From an uncultured Lachnospiraceae bacterium (GTDB lineage Bacteria; Bacillota; Clostridia; Lachnospirales; Lachnospiraceae), in contig CAMNGO010000015.1 in the NCBI GenBank assembly GCA_946538445.1, forward strand, positions 1 through 21,880: a DNA stretch of 21,880 nucleotides, given 5' to 3'. A model generated the notes under the pieces. The model worked only from the letters and a program-made list of their open reading frames with translations, was not told the origin of the DNA and made no database searches. A program made the position numbers and the translations under genes. This document shows, piece after piece, positions 7,399-14,977 of this stretch (the stretch's first letter is position 1; every line of letters starts with the position of its first letter).

Positions 7399-8753
7399 AT
7401 GGGATTATTCTGAGCTTGAAAACTCTTCTCCATCCTCTTTTTGACGGACAGATACAGGATGAAGCCATAGATACCTCCGGCCAGCCATGCCGCAGGATCA
7501 CAGCCGACGGCCAGTGCATAGCTGTTCAGTTTCATGGATAGGATGGCCGTGGAGACTCTGGCTGCCAGTTCCACGAATCCCATGCTCATGGCTTCCAGAC
7601 CGTAGCCGCATCCCTGCATGGTATTGCGATAGACGAAGATCATTCCCAGAGGGATGTAACAGAGCACACATTCATGGACATATGTTCTGGCCCATGGAAG
7701 GAGCGCGGCGATATCCGTATCTGCAGAGAAGAAGAGATGTAAGGTATTCGGGAGGAAAAAGATGGAGAAAGCTCCGCTTATAAGGGAGTAAGCTACCATG
7801 ATCTTTACCCCGTCTTTTGTTCCTTGATGGATTCTGTCAAGATCTCCAGCCCCATAGTTCTGTCCTGCATAAGATGCCATAGTCTGTCCCATGGCAATCC
7901 CTCCCTGGACAATAAGACTTTGCACTTTATTGGCTGCAGTATAGATAGCGATAGCTTCCTCGAACCGGTTGATGGCACTTTGCATGACCATGGTTCCGGA
8001 GGCCGTGATACCAAATTGGGCAGCCATAGGAATTCCGATAGCCAGCTGTTTTCTGGTATCTTCTTTGTTTAGCTTCCAATGATTGCGCAGAGGACGCAAT
8101 ATCGGGACTTTTTTTATGATATAGATCAGGCAAAGTACCGCCGAGATACCCTGGGACAGAATCGTGGCTCTTGCAGCTCCGGCCACTCCCCAATGAAAGA
8201 CGATGATGAAAAACAGGTCCAGCACTACATTGAGGCAGGCGGAAAAAATCAGAAAATACAAGGGGATTTTGCTGTTTCCGATGGCCCTCATATAGGAGGA
8301 GAAAAGGTTGTAATACAGGGTCGCGAACAAGCCTCCACATATGATGGTGATGTAGGTGTAAGCCTCCTGATAGATGGAATCCGGTGTGTTCATCAGCCGG
8401 AGGACTGTGGGCATGGATACCAGACTGACGGTGATCATAATAACAGACACGATGGCGGATAGGAGGATGCCATTGGCCACCGACCGCTGAGTTTCTTCCT
8501 CATTACCGGCGCCGAATTTCTGGCTTGTCAAAACGGAGAAACCTGTAGCCATACCGATGGAGATCCCGTTCACAAAGAACATGATGGTTCCTGTGGATCC
8601 TACTCCTGCCAGGGCGTGGGCTCCTACAAAGTTTCCCACGATGATGGAATCTACCATATTATATAGTTGTTGAAATACATTTCCCAGCAATAGAGGCACC
8701 ATGAAGCGGAATATGATACGCATCGGGTTGCCTTCTGTCATTTTTGTTTCCAT
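7377..8753 (-). CDS. MATE-family multidrug/metabolite exporter
   Basis: An integral membrane protein of 458 aa, the usual MATE length, with about 12 hydrophobic segments in two related halves. The N-terminal segment (FMVPLLLGNVFQQLYNMVDS) is the characteristic first MATE helix, and GIPMAAQFGITASGTMVMQS near residue 240 is the matching start of the second half. MATE proteins export drugs, toxins or metabolites with Na+ or H+ antiport. Substrate and ion cannot be read here. The ATG follows GGGAG. It has its own near-consensus promoter in the divergent region shared with asrABC. The C-terminal tail is short, cytoplasmic and charged (KRMEKSFQAQNNPIKKDPND). Confidence 0.92.
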   Translation of the reverse strand: METKMTEGNPMRIIFRFMVPLLLGNVFQQLYNMVDSIIVGNFVGAHALAGVGSTGTIMFFVNGISIGMATGFSVLTSQKFGAGNEEETQRSVANGILLSAIVSVIMITVSLVSMPTVLRLMNTPDSIYQEAYTYITIICGGLFATLYYNLFSSYMRAIGNSKIPLYFLIFSACLNVVLDLFFIIVFHWGVAGAARATILSQGISAVLCLIYIIKKVPILRPLRNHWKLNKEDTRKQLAIGIPMAAQFGITASGTMVMQSAINRFEEAIAIYTAANKVQSLIVQGGIAMGQTMASYAGQNYGAGDLDRIHQGTKDGVKIMVAYSLISGAFSIFFLPNTLHLFFSADTDIAALLPWARTYVHECVLCYIPLGMIFVYRNTMQGCGYGLEAMSMGFVELAARVSTAILSMKLNSYALAVGCDPAAWLAGGIYGFILYLSVKKRMEKSFQAQNNPIKKDPND

Positions 8754-8772
8754 ATATTCTCCCGGTTGTTAT

Positions 8773-8817
8773 TTAGTCATTGTATACTAGATTATATTTT
8801 TTAGTCATTCATGTCAA
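8773..8817 (-). promoter_or_regulatory. MATE promoter with flanking TTAGTCAT repeats
   Basis: On the minus strand TTGACA (plus 8812-8817) and TATAAT (plus 8791-8796) are perfect hexamers but only 15 bp apart. TTAGTCAT occurs on the plus strand at 8801-8808, within the spacer, and at 8773-8780, near the expected transcription start. A third copy with an inverted partner (TTAGT-N4-ACTAA) is at 8872-8885. Short spacing plus repeats suggests a regulated promoter. The regulator is unknown. Confidence 0.55.
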
Positions 8818-8936
8818 TATGAATTTCTATCTTCTTAGCAAATTTTGCTGACTTAAAGATAAGATAATGTGTTAGTCAATACTAACTAAAAAATATTAAA
8901 AATTAACTGAAAATTAAGCAAAACATATAAAAATGA

Positions 8937-8965
8937 TTGATAAAAAGACGTTTCATTGTTAGAAT
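8937..8965 (+). promoter_or_regulatory. asrABC promoter
   Basis: TTGATA (8937-8942) and TAGAAT (8960-8965) are separated by exactly 17 bp, each one base off the sigma-A consensus. Transcription would start near 8972, giving a leader of about 76 nt with a small 5-bp hairpin (TCTCC/GGAGA, about 8982-8996). No FNR-like or Rex-like box was recognised. Confidence 0.65.
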
Positions 8966-9047
8966 AATAACAGAAATATCTTTCTCCTGTCCGGAGATTG
9001 TATTTTATATTTGAAACAGAAGACAATCATTTAACGGAGGTATTTTT

Positions 9048-10061
9048 ATGGGGTACACACTAACCCGGTCCGAATTCGACCAGGTCTTATCTGAGCTGGG
9101 AAAGAATTATCGGCTCTATGCACCGGTTCTGAAGATCGGACAAGGAAGATTTACGGACACAGATGTTGTGATCTATGATTTCATCTCTGAGAGCTCTGAG
9201 ATCGAACTGGAGAAAAAATCCGATTTTTCCTTTAAGGAGATTCTGACACCGCTGTCACAGACCCTGTTTTTCTTCACGGAAAATGTGATAAAAGAAGCGG
9301 ATATTGATTGCAGTGATGCCATCATTTTCCTAAGAAGCTGTGATATGCATGCAGTGAAAAGACTGGATCAGATCTATCTTAACAATGGAAAACACGTGGA
9401 TCCTTTCTACAAAAAAGTGAGAGATCATGTGAAATTCGTCCTGATTGGATGTCCGGGCAGCTTCCAGGAATGTTTCTGTGTCAGCATGGGAACGAATAAG
9501 ACAGATGACGGCTATCTTTTTGCCCTGAATTATTCCGGAGATCAGTTTGACGTGGATGTGAAGGATGCTGCCTTGAATGAGCTGTTTGAGAAAGCAGGAG
9601 CTGCTGCCAAAGAAGTGGCAGTTGATTATGTTACGGAGAACGAGACCAAAGTCACGATTCCGGAGACGGTTCCAAACAGCATCTACCAGTCTGACCTGTG
9701 GAAAGAATATGATAAACGTTGCGTGGCTTGCGGGCGCTGTAACCTGGTATGCCCGACCTGTACCTGCTTCACCATGCAGGATGCTTTCTACACAGATAAC
9801 GGTAAGGTAGGAGAGCGCCGCAGAGTGGGCGGTTCCTGTATGATCGACGGGTATTCCACTGTCGCCGGCGGAGGTCAGTACCGCAGAAAACATGGAGAAA
9901 GAATGCGCTTTAAAGTGCTTCATAAGATCTATGATTTCAGAAAACGTTACGGCTATGATATGTGTGTAGGCTGCGGACGATGCGATGATGTCTGTCCTGA
10001 GTACATTTCATTTTCCAATATCATCAATAAAGTGAATGCGGAAGTAAAGGAGGGAGAGTAA
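9048..10061 (+). CDS. asrA: Anaerobic sulfite reductase subunit A
   Basis: AsrA is the ferredoxin-like electron-transfer subunit of the NAD(P)H-linked sulfite reductase that makes sulfide in anaerobes. The protein is 337 aa, close to the Salmonella-type AsrA. It carries two [4Fe-4S] ferredoxin motifs: C225-C228-C231-C235 (CVACGRCNLVC, followed by a further PTCTC) and C306-C309-C312-C316 (CVGCGRCDDVC). The N-terminal 200 residues match the general 4Fe-4S dicluster/AsrA region with the SCDMHA and GCPG segments. The ATG lies 7 nt after CGGAGG. The stop overlaps the asrB start by one base (TAATG), which indicates translational coupling within asrABC. Confidence 0.95.
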   Translation: MGYTLTRSEFDQVLSELGKNYRLYAPVLKIGQGRFTDTDVVIYDFISESSEIELEKKSDFSFKEILTPLSQTLFFFTENVIKEADIDCSDAIIFLRSCDMHAVKRLDQIYLNNGKHVDPFYKKVRDHVKFVLIGCPGSFQECFCVSMGTNKTDDGYLFALNYSGDQFDVDVKDAALNELFEKAGAAAKEVAVDYVTENETKVTIPETVPNSIYQSDLWKEYDKRCVACGRCNLVCPTCTCFTMQDAFYTDNGKVGERRRVGGSCMIDGYSTVAGGGQYRRKHGERMRFKVLHKIYDFRKRYGYDMCVGCGRCDDVCPEYISFSNIINKVNAEVKEGE

Positions 10062-10864
10062 TGAGTATGACGAATAATAATCCCTATGTATCCGGTCCTT
10101 CCGAGATACTGGATGTCATCAAACATACCGAGAAGGAGTATACTTTCCGCATGGCTTTTGCCGGGGAGGTAAAACCGGGACAGTTCTTTGAGGTATCCAT
10201 TCCGAAATTCGGGGAAGCTCCTATCTCTGTTTCCGGCATAGAAGAAGGCGTTTCCGTGGATCTCACCATTCGACGTGTGGGCCGCGTTACCAACATGGTA
10301 TTTGAACATATGAAGGGGCAGAGCATTCTGATGCGCGGCCCTTATGGAAACGGTTTTGATCTGGATCTTTACAGAGACGGAGAGATAATCGTGGTGGCAG
10401 GTGGTACCGGAGTATCTCCGGTACGCGGCGTCATTGAGGCCCTCTCTCTGACAGAAGATGCCAAAGATAAGCATGTGATCGTCGGCTTTAGAAGCCCGGA
10501 TGACATACTCTTCCGTGATGACCTGAAGAACTGGGAAGAAAGACTGGACCTGTGCCTTACTGTGGACGGAGCCCCGGAAGGTTACGAAGGTAAAGTGGGT
10601 CTTGTTACCAAATACATTCCGGAGATACCGTTAAAAGATGTGGAGAAAGCTCGCGCTATCGTTGTAGGCCCTCCTGCCATGATGCGTTTCTCTGTTATGG
10701 GTCTGCTGGATAAGGGATTCAAAGAAGAAAACATCTGGGTATCCCAGGAACGGAAGATGTGTTGTGGTCTTGGAATCTGCGGTCATTGCCGCGTGGGTGA
10801 GAAATATATCTGTCTGGATGGTCCGGTATTCAATTATACGGAATCCAAAGACATGATTGACTAA
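10061..10864 (+). CDS. asrB: Anaerobic sulfite reductase subunit B (FAD/NAD and 2Fe-2S)
   Basis: AsrB is the NAD(P)H-oxidising flavoprotein subunit that feeds electrons toward AsrA and AsrC. The protein is 267 aa and related to PyrK/ferredoxin-NADP reductases. It has an FAD-binding barrel with RGPYGNGF at about 92-99, an NAD-binding Rossmann segment starting GGTGVSP at 114-120, and the C-terminal [2Fe-2S] cysteines C235, C240, C243 and C251 (CCGLGICGHC...C). A strong AAGGAGG precedes the ATG. It overlaps asrA by one base, and the next gene begins 13 nt after its stop when read from the ATG at 10878. Confidence 0.95.
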   Translation: MSMTNNNPYVSGPSEILDVIKHTEKEYTFRMAFAGEVKPGQFFEVSIPKFGEAPISVSGIEEGVSVDLTIRRVGRVTNMVFEHMKGQSILMRGPYGNGFDLDLYRDGEIIVVAGGTGVSPVRGVIEALSLTEDAKDKHVIVGFRSPDDILFRDDLKNWEERLDLCLTVDGAPEGYEGKVGLVTKYIPEIPLKDVEKARAIVVGPPAMMRFSVMGLLDKGFKEENIWVSQERKMCCGLGICGHCRVGEKYICLDGPVFNYTESKDMID

Positions 10865-10869
10865 GGGGG
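10863..10869 (+). promoter_or_regulatory. Ribosome binding site fixing the asrC start at 10878
   Basis: AAGGGGG right after the asrB stop lies 8 nt before the ATG at 10878. The frame also opens at a TTG (10857) inside asrB, but that codon has no Shine-Dalgarno sequence and adds seven residues not expected in AsrC. Confidence 0.75.
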
Positions 10870-10877
10870 AAAGATTC

Positions 10878-11900
10878 ATGATCAGAGATTATAATATGAA
10901 AGAATACAAGAAGAATGCTTTTCGCCAGTCAAAGTACAGAGGCGAGATAGCTTCCCGTGTCAGGGTTCCGGGTGGTGTGATTGATGCCAAGTCCCTTATG
11001 AGGGTGGTTGAAATCGCAGAAAAATACGGAGATGGAACTATCAACCTGACGAACCGCCAGGGATTTGAGATTCCCCATATCCGGATCGAGGACAGGGATA
11101 AGGTGAACGAGGAACTTCAGCTGATCATCGAGAATACCAATGTGAATCATGGCCAACCGGGGGAGGGCTATCCTGCATCCGGGACCCGTAATGTGGTGGC
11201 GTGTCCGGGAAAAGAGCTATGTCCCTTCGGCTGCTATGACACCAAAGCATTGGCAGCGAAGCTTGATAAGATGATCTTCCCCAATAATCACCATGTGAAG
11301 ATTGCTTGTACCGGCTGTTCCAATGACTGTGCACATGTGCGTCTGAACGATTTCGGTATCATCGGACAGACAGAACCTCAGTATGATCCCGATCGCTGTA
11401 TCGGCTGTGAACAGTGCGTAAAATACTGCTCCAAACGTAGTGTGGGTGCTCTGAGTGTAGTGAACGGCAAGATCGTCCGAGATACGAATAAATGTATCGG
11501 CTGTGGTGTTTGTGTGAATTATTGTCCGACCCGTGCATGGACCAGGAGTAAAGAACATTATTTCCGCCTGGAGCTCCTGGGACGTACCGGAAAGAAGAAT
11601 CCCCGTCTGGGAGAAGATTTCCTGAAATGGGCAGATGAAGAGAGTGTATGCAAGATCATCAAGAATACCTATGATTACCTGGATGATTACCTGGATATGG
11701 CAGCAGTGGAAGCAAAAGAACATATAGGCTACATCGTGGACCGTACCGGTGTGGAAGAATTCCTCAAATATGCCATGAAAGATGTGGAGCTGGGACCGAA
11801 ATGTGAGATGGCAGGCAGAATGTACTGGGGCGGAAAACGCTATGACCAGACCAATGAGCTTCGTAAGTCCATGTTCCGCTTCTCGGACCGCGAAGAGTAA
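10878..11900 (+). CDS. asrC: Anaerobic sulfite reductase subunit C (siroheme catalytic subunit)
   Basis: AsrC reduces sulfite to sulfide at a coupled siroheme-[4Fe-4S] centre. From the preferred ATG it is 340 aa, near the family norm. The siroheme-cluster ligands are C109-x5-C115 (ACPGKELCPFG) and C147-x3-C151 (CTGCSNDCAH). Two additional ferredoxin clusters follow: C174-C177-C180-C184 and C206-C209-C212-C216. The N-terminal nitrite/sulfite-reductase ferredoxin-like half includes LTNRQGFEIPH near 57-67. It is last in asrABC and followed by the terminator at 11931-11974. Sulfide made here could feed the metY/cysK pair at the left end of the window, but the two loci are separately transcribed. 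Confidence 0.95.
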   Translation: MIRDYNMKEYKKNAFRQSKYRGEIASRVRVPGGVIDAKSLMRVVEIAEKYGDGTINLTNRQGFEIPHIRIEDRDKVNEELQLIIENTNVNHGQPGEGYPASGTRNVVACPGKELCPFGCYDTKALAAKLDKMIFPNNHHVKIACTGCSNDCAHVRLNDFGIIGQTEPQYDPDRCIGCEQCVKYCSKRSVGALSVVNGKIVRDTNKCIGCGVCVNYCPTRAWTRSKEHYFRLELLGRTGKKNPRLGEDFLKWADEESVCKIIKNTYDYLDDYLDMAAVEAKEHIGYIVDRTGVEEFLKYAMKDVELGPKCEMAGRMYWGGKRYDQTNELRKSMFRFSDREE

Positions 11901-11930
11901 ATCTGCATTAGTTAAATCTGTGTTATAAAC

Positions 11931-11974
11931 AAAATCCTTGGGTTATGGAACTTTCCTAACCCAAGGATTTTTTT
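11931..11974 (+). terminator. asrABC terminator (likely bidirectional with the GH5 operon)
   Basis: A perfect 15-bp stem: AAAATCCTTGGGTTA (11931-11945) with TAACCCAAGGATTTT (11957-11971), an 11-nt loop, and a T run to 11974. On the minus strand the arm ends in TTTT followed by GTTTAT, so it can also end the convergent sugar operon. Confidence 0.88.
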
Positions 11975-12008
11975 CTGTACATGAATATTTTTTTAAATTC
12001 GGTTTTGA

Positions 12009-13037
12009 CTAAAGAACTTTCAACAGTTCTTCCCTTACGCCATCCATACGGGCATCTGACAGGCCGAAGTCCATCTGCCGGTAGGACCAGGCAGCACGAC
12101 CTATACCGTACTTTTCAAAAGCTCCATGAATCTTGCTGAACCAGACCAGGGCGTCCTCAGGCCTGGCACAGTCAATCACTCCATATTCTCCGCAGTACAA
12201 CGGTACGTCGTTCCTTTCGGCAGCCCGGACAGCATCCTCCATAAAGCGTTCAAAGTACTCGGTGGTCAGAGTCGTGTCCGCGGGCCAGCTGTCCAGGCCG
12301 GCACAGGACTCCGCTGACATCTTATGGGAAGCATCATCCATCTCCCCGAAAGAAGCGGAGACAGGGATGCGGAAGCCGGGATCCATGTCGGGCATCCAGT
12401 GAGCACCTTGATGGGTGAAGATCAGCGGTTCGTAACAGTGAAAGTTAAAAACAATACGGTCATCGTAGGGAGCTGCGATATCTTTGACGGCTACGGCACT
12501 GTTATGATAGTAGCCACCCACCAGGATGACGGTATCCGGAGCATACTGTCGGATCCTTCGGATACATTCGTGAGAGATCTGGTTCCAGATCTCCCCGTAC
12601 TCTTTTTCCGTGATTTCATTTAACAGTTCGAAGGCCAGCATGTCGGCATGATGCCCAAAATGACGGGCAATGTTTTCCCACAGGCGATAGAATCGCTGCT
12701 GATAGGTTTCATTGTCAAAAAAGCCAGCTTCTTTTTCACCCGGATCAAAGGAAAAACCGGCAGTCTTATGCAGATCCAGGACCATATTAAGACCCTGTGC
12801 CCGGCACCAGCCAATCACTTTTTCCAACCGTTCATAGCCGGCTTCGATCGGTGTGCCATCGGTTTCTTCCAACAGGTTATAATCGATGGGAAGGCGCACA
12901 TGATCTGCACCCCAGGACCGGATAACCGCAAAATCCTCTTCACGGATAAAATTGTCATAGCGTTCCTTTGTATAATCACACTGGGAAAACCAGCCTCCCA
13001 GATTGATTCCTTTCTGATAACCTTTCCATTTTTTCAT
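12009..13037 (-). CDS. GH5 family glucanase, CelC-like, cytoplasmic
   Basis: A single-domain (beta/alpha)8 glycosidase of 342 aa with no signal peptide, carbohydrate-binding or dockerin module. The acid/base is E141 (AFELLNE) and the nucleophile E284 (LYCGEYGV). H90, H200, Y202 and W317 fit the active-site set. The N-terminal KGINLGGWFSQ and overall length match Clostridium thermocellum CelC (343 aa, which I recall as GH5 subfamily 37), so beta-1,4- or mixed-linked glucan oligosaccharides are the likely substrates. With no export signal it should act on imported oligosaccharides. It is last in the lacI-SBP-permease-permease-GH5 unit, 21 bp after the second permease, with AGGAGA before the ATG. 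Exact specificity, exo or endo, is not readable. Confidence 0.88.
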   Translation of the reverse strand: MKKWKGYQKGINLGGWFSQCDYTKERYDNFIREEDFAVIRSWGADHVRLPIDYNLLEETDGTPIEAGYERLEKVIGWCRAQGLNMVLDLHKTAGFSFDPGEKEAGFFDNETYQQRFYRLWENIARHFGHHADMLAFELLNEITEKEYGEIWNQISHECIRRIRQYAPDTVILVGGYYHNSAVAVKDIAAPYDDRIVFNFHCYEPLIFTHQGAHWMPDMDPGFRIPVSASFGEMDDASHKMSAESCAGLDSWPADTTLTTEYFERFMEDAVRAAERNDVPLYCGEYGVIDCARPEDALVWFSKIHGAFEKYGIGRAAWSYRQMDFGLSDARMDGVREELLKVL

Positions 13038-13058
13038 AATGTAGTCTCCTGATATTCC

Positions 13059-13922
13059 TTAACCTTTGACACTGCCGGAAGTTACTCCTTTTATGATTGA
13101 CTTGGACAGAATTATATAGATGATCAAAACCGGTAGGATCGACAGGAGGATAAACATATAAACTTTGCCCATGTCGAATTTGGAATAGTCGGCACTTCGA
13201 AGCTGGGCGATCATGATGGGAACAGTCTTCATTTCCGCCTTATCCAGCAGTAATGCAGGAATAAAGTAGTTATTCCAGGAAGTGACGAAAGAGAAGATCA
13301 TCTGAACTGCGATAGCTGGTTTCAAGATCGGTAGCACGATGGTATTAAAGGTTCGGAATTCACCGGACCCGTCTACCCGGGCTGCATCAATAATTTCCAG
13401 GGGCAGCACGCTCTCCATATATTGCTTCATATAGAAGAAGACCACAGGGGCGGCGATACCGGGAAGGATCAGCGGGATATAGTTGTTAAGCAGGTTGAAC
13501 TTGGTCATCACCTGCACAAATCCAAGGGCAGATACCTGGGCAGGAATCATCATGATGGCCATGATAAAGGTGAAGACAAACTTCTTTCCTTTAAAATCAT
13601 AAACATGGATTCCGTAGGCAGTCAGCGCTGAAAAATAGGTGGTAAGCACTGCCGTGGAAAGGGCTATGAATAAGCTGTTCAGCATACCCCGGGGAATGTT
13701 GATGGAACCGTCGTTCCAGGCATTCTTCAGGTTGTCGATGAAGCTGCCCTTGGGAAGGAGGGAAAAGCCTTTTGCAAGCTCTGCATTGGAACGGCTGGCA
13801 TTCACAATCATCAGGTAAAAGAAAAACAAACAAAGTACACACAAAAAGATCAGGATGGCATAAACGATCACACGCAGAATCGCCAGCTTGATCCGACTGG
13901 CAGTATTTTCGCTCATTCTCAT
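13059..13922 (-). CDS. Sugar ABC transporter permease, MalG-type
   Basis: An inner-membrane permease of the CUT1 carbohydrate importers, 287 aa with six predicted transmembrane helices. The cytoplasmic EAA loop is IIDAARVDGSGEFRTFNTIV followed by LP, and docks the ATPase. The ATG at 13922 overlaps the stop of the upstream permease (ATGA) and follows AAAGGGGAA at good spacing. A second in-frame ATG six bases later is less well placed. It partners with the MalF-type permease to move the oligosaccharide delivered by the lipoprotein at 14978-16312. The window holds no cognate ATP-binding subunit. Confidence 0.93.
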   Translation of the reverse strand: MRMSENTASRIKLAILRVIVYAILIFLCVLCLFFFYLMIVNASRSNAELAKGFSLLPKGSFIDNLKNAWNDGSINIPRGMLNSLFIALSTAVLTTYFSALTAYGIHVYDFKGKKFVFTFIMAIMMIPAQVSALGFVQVMTKFNLLNNYIPLILPGIAAPVVFFYMKQYMESVLPLEIIDAARVDGSGEFRTFNTIVLPILKPAIAVQMIFSFVTSWNNYFIPALLLDKAEMKTVPIMIAQLRSADYSKFDMGKVYMFILLSILPVLIIYIILSKSIIKGVTSGSVKG

Positions 13923-14902
13923 ATTACGTTCCCCTTTCTCTCTCTGTGCTTAGCAGCGCCTTCCTTATACTGGGCGGAGAGTATCTTGTAAACGATACCA
14001 CCCAGTATACCGGTGATGATAAAGATGATAACTGAGATCGCACCGGCCATACCATAGTTTTTATTTCTTAAGTATCCGTTCAAGTACATAACCAGTGTTC
14101 GTGAGAGTTCGTTTGGCTCGCCCCGACCGTTTGTCAATACCTGTGGCACATCGTACATCTGGATGCCGCCGATCAAGGCTGTGATCAGACAGTAGACCAG
14201 GATTGGCATCAGAAGAGGCAGGGTTACGCGGAAGAAGACCTGTACGGAATTGGCACCGTCAATGGCGGCAGCTTCAAACAGATCCTGGTCGATGCCCATG
14301 ATACCTGCCATCAACACAATGGTTGTGTTACCGAACCACATGAGGAAATTCATTAAGGCAATCATACCCCTGACGGTTATGGTGTGCGAGAAAAAGTCAA
14401 AATTGTTGTCAATTACCCCCCATTGTTCCAACAAAGCCTGAATAGGCCCCACACGGGAGAACAATGTATAAAACAACATGGAAAATGCCGCTGCCATAAT
14501 CAGGTTTGGCATGTAGATTACAGTTTTAAAGATGCCCTGTCCCTTGATATTCAACCGGGTGCTGGTGAAAAACAAAGCCAGCAGAATGGCGATGAGGAAC
14601 TGCGGCACAGCGCCGGCAATCCACATGATCATAGTGTTTGCCGCATATTTCAGAATACGTATGGTGCCTTCTGCTTCAGGTGTGAACAAGGCTTTATAGT
14701 TTTCTAATCCCACAAAGTTAGGGCCAACCTGGGTCAGACCATCCCGGTAAGTTTCAAAAAAGCTGTTGTAAATCGTCAAAAACTGCGGGATCAATGTAAA
14801 TATAATATAAGCGATAAAGAAGGGGGCGATAAAGATGTAGCCCCATTTTGCGTAGCTGATAGATTTATTTTTGCGGTTTTCCGCCTGATGAAGTTTCTTC
14901 AT
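13919..14902 (-). CDS. Sugar ABC transporter permease, MalF-type
   Basis: A CUT1 permease of 327 aa. It has a charged cytoplasmic N-terminus (KKLHQAENRKNKS), about six transmembrane helices, and the EAA loop LFEAAAIDGANSVQVFFRV followed by TLP. AAGGAGG lies 8 nt before the ATG. It is separated from the solute-binding protein gene by 75 bp containing a strong hairpin (14942-14962), and its stop overlaps the next permease start by four bases, so the two permeases are translationally coupled. Confidence 0.93.
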   Translation of the reverse strand: MKKLHQAENRKNKSISYAKWGYIFIAPFFIAYIIFTLIPQFLTIYNSFFETYRDGLTQVGPNFVGLENYKALFTPEAEGTIRILKYAANTMIMWIAGAVPQFLIAILLALFFTSTRLNIKGQGIFKTVIYMPNLIMAAAFSMLFYTLFSRVGPIQALLEQWGVIDNNFDFFSHTITVRGMIALMNFLMWFGNTTIVLMAGIMGIDQDLFEAAAIDGANSVQVFFRVTLPLLMPILVYCLITALIGGIQMYDVPQVLTNGRGEPNELSRTLVMYLNGYLRNKNYGMAGAISVIIFIITGILGGIVYKILSAQYKEGAAKHRERKGNVI

Positions 14903-14932
14903 CGGATCATCCTCCTTCGAGGTTTTTGGATT

Positions 14933-14962
14933 AAAAAATGGAGGCAGGGGAGACCCCTGCCT
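14933..14962 (-). terminator. Intra-operon hairpin between binding-protein and permease genes
   Basis: A perfect 9-bp inverted repeat, AGGCAGGGG (14942-14950) and CCCCTGCCT (14954-14962), with loop AGA. Read on the minus strand it is followed after three bases by six Ts (plus 14933-14938). It starts 16 nt after the solute-binding-protein stop. It would act as a leaky terminator or an mRNA-stabilising 3' end that favours the binding protein over the permeases. Confidence 0.7.
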
Positions 14963-14977
14963 GCGCAGATTGCCGGA

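Noticed and set aside
9330..9923. A 197-codon antisense open frame across asrA.
   Set aside because: The plus strand encodes intact AsrA with two ferredoxin motifs, and the antisense frame has no support.
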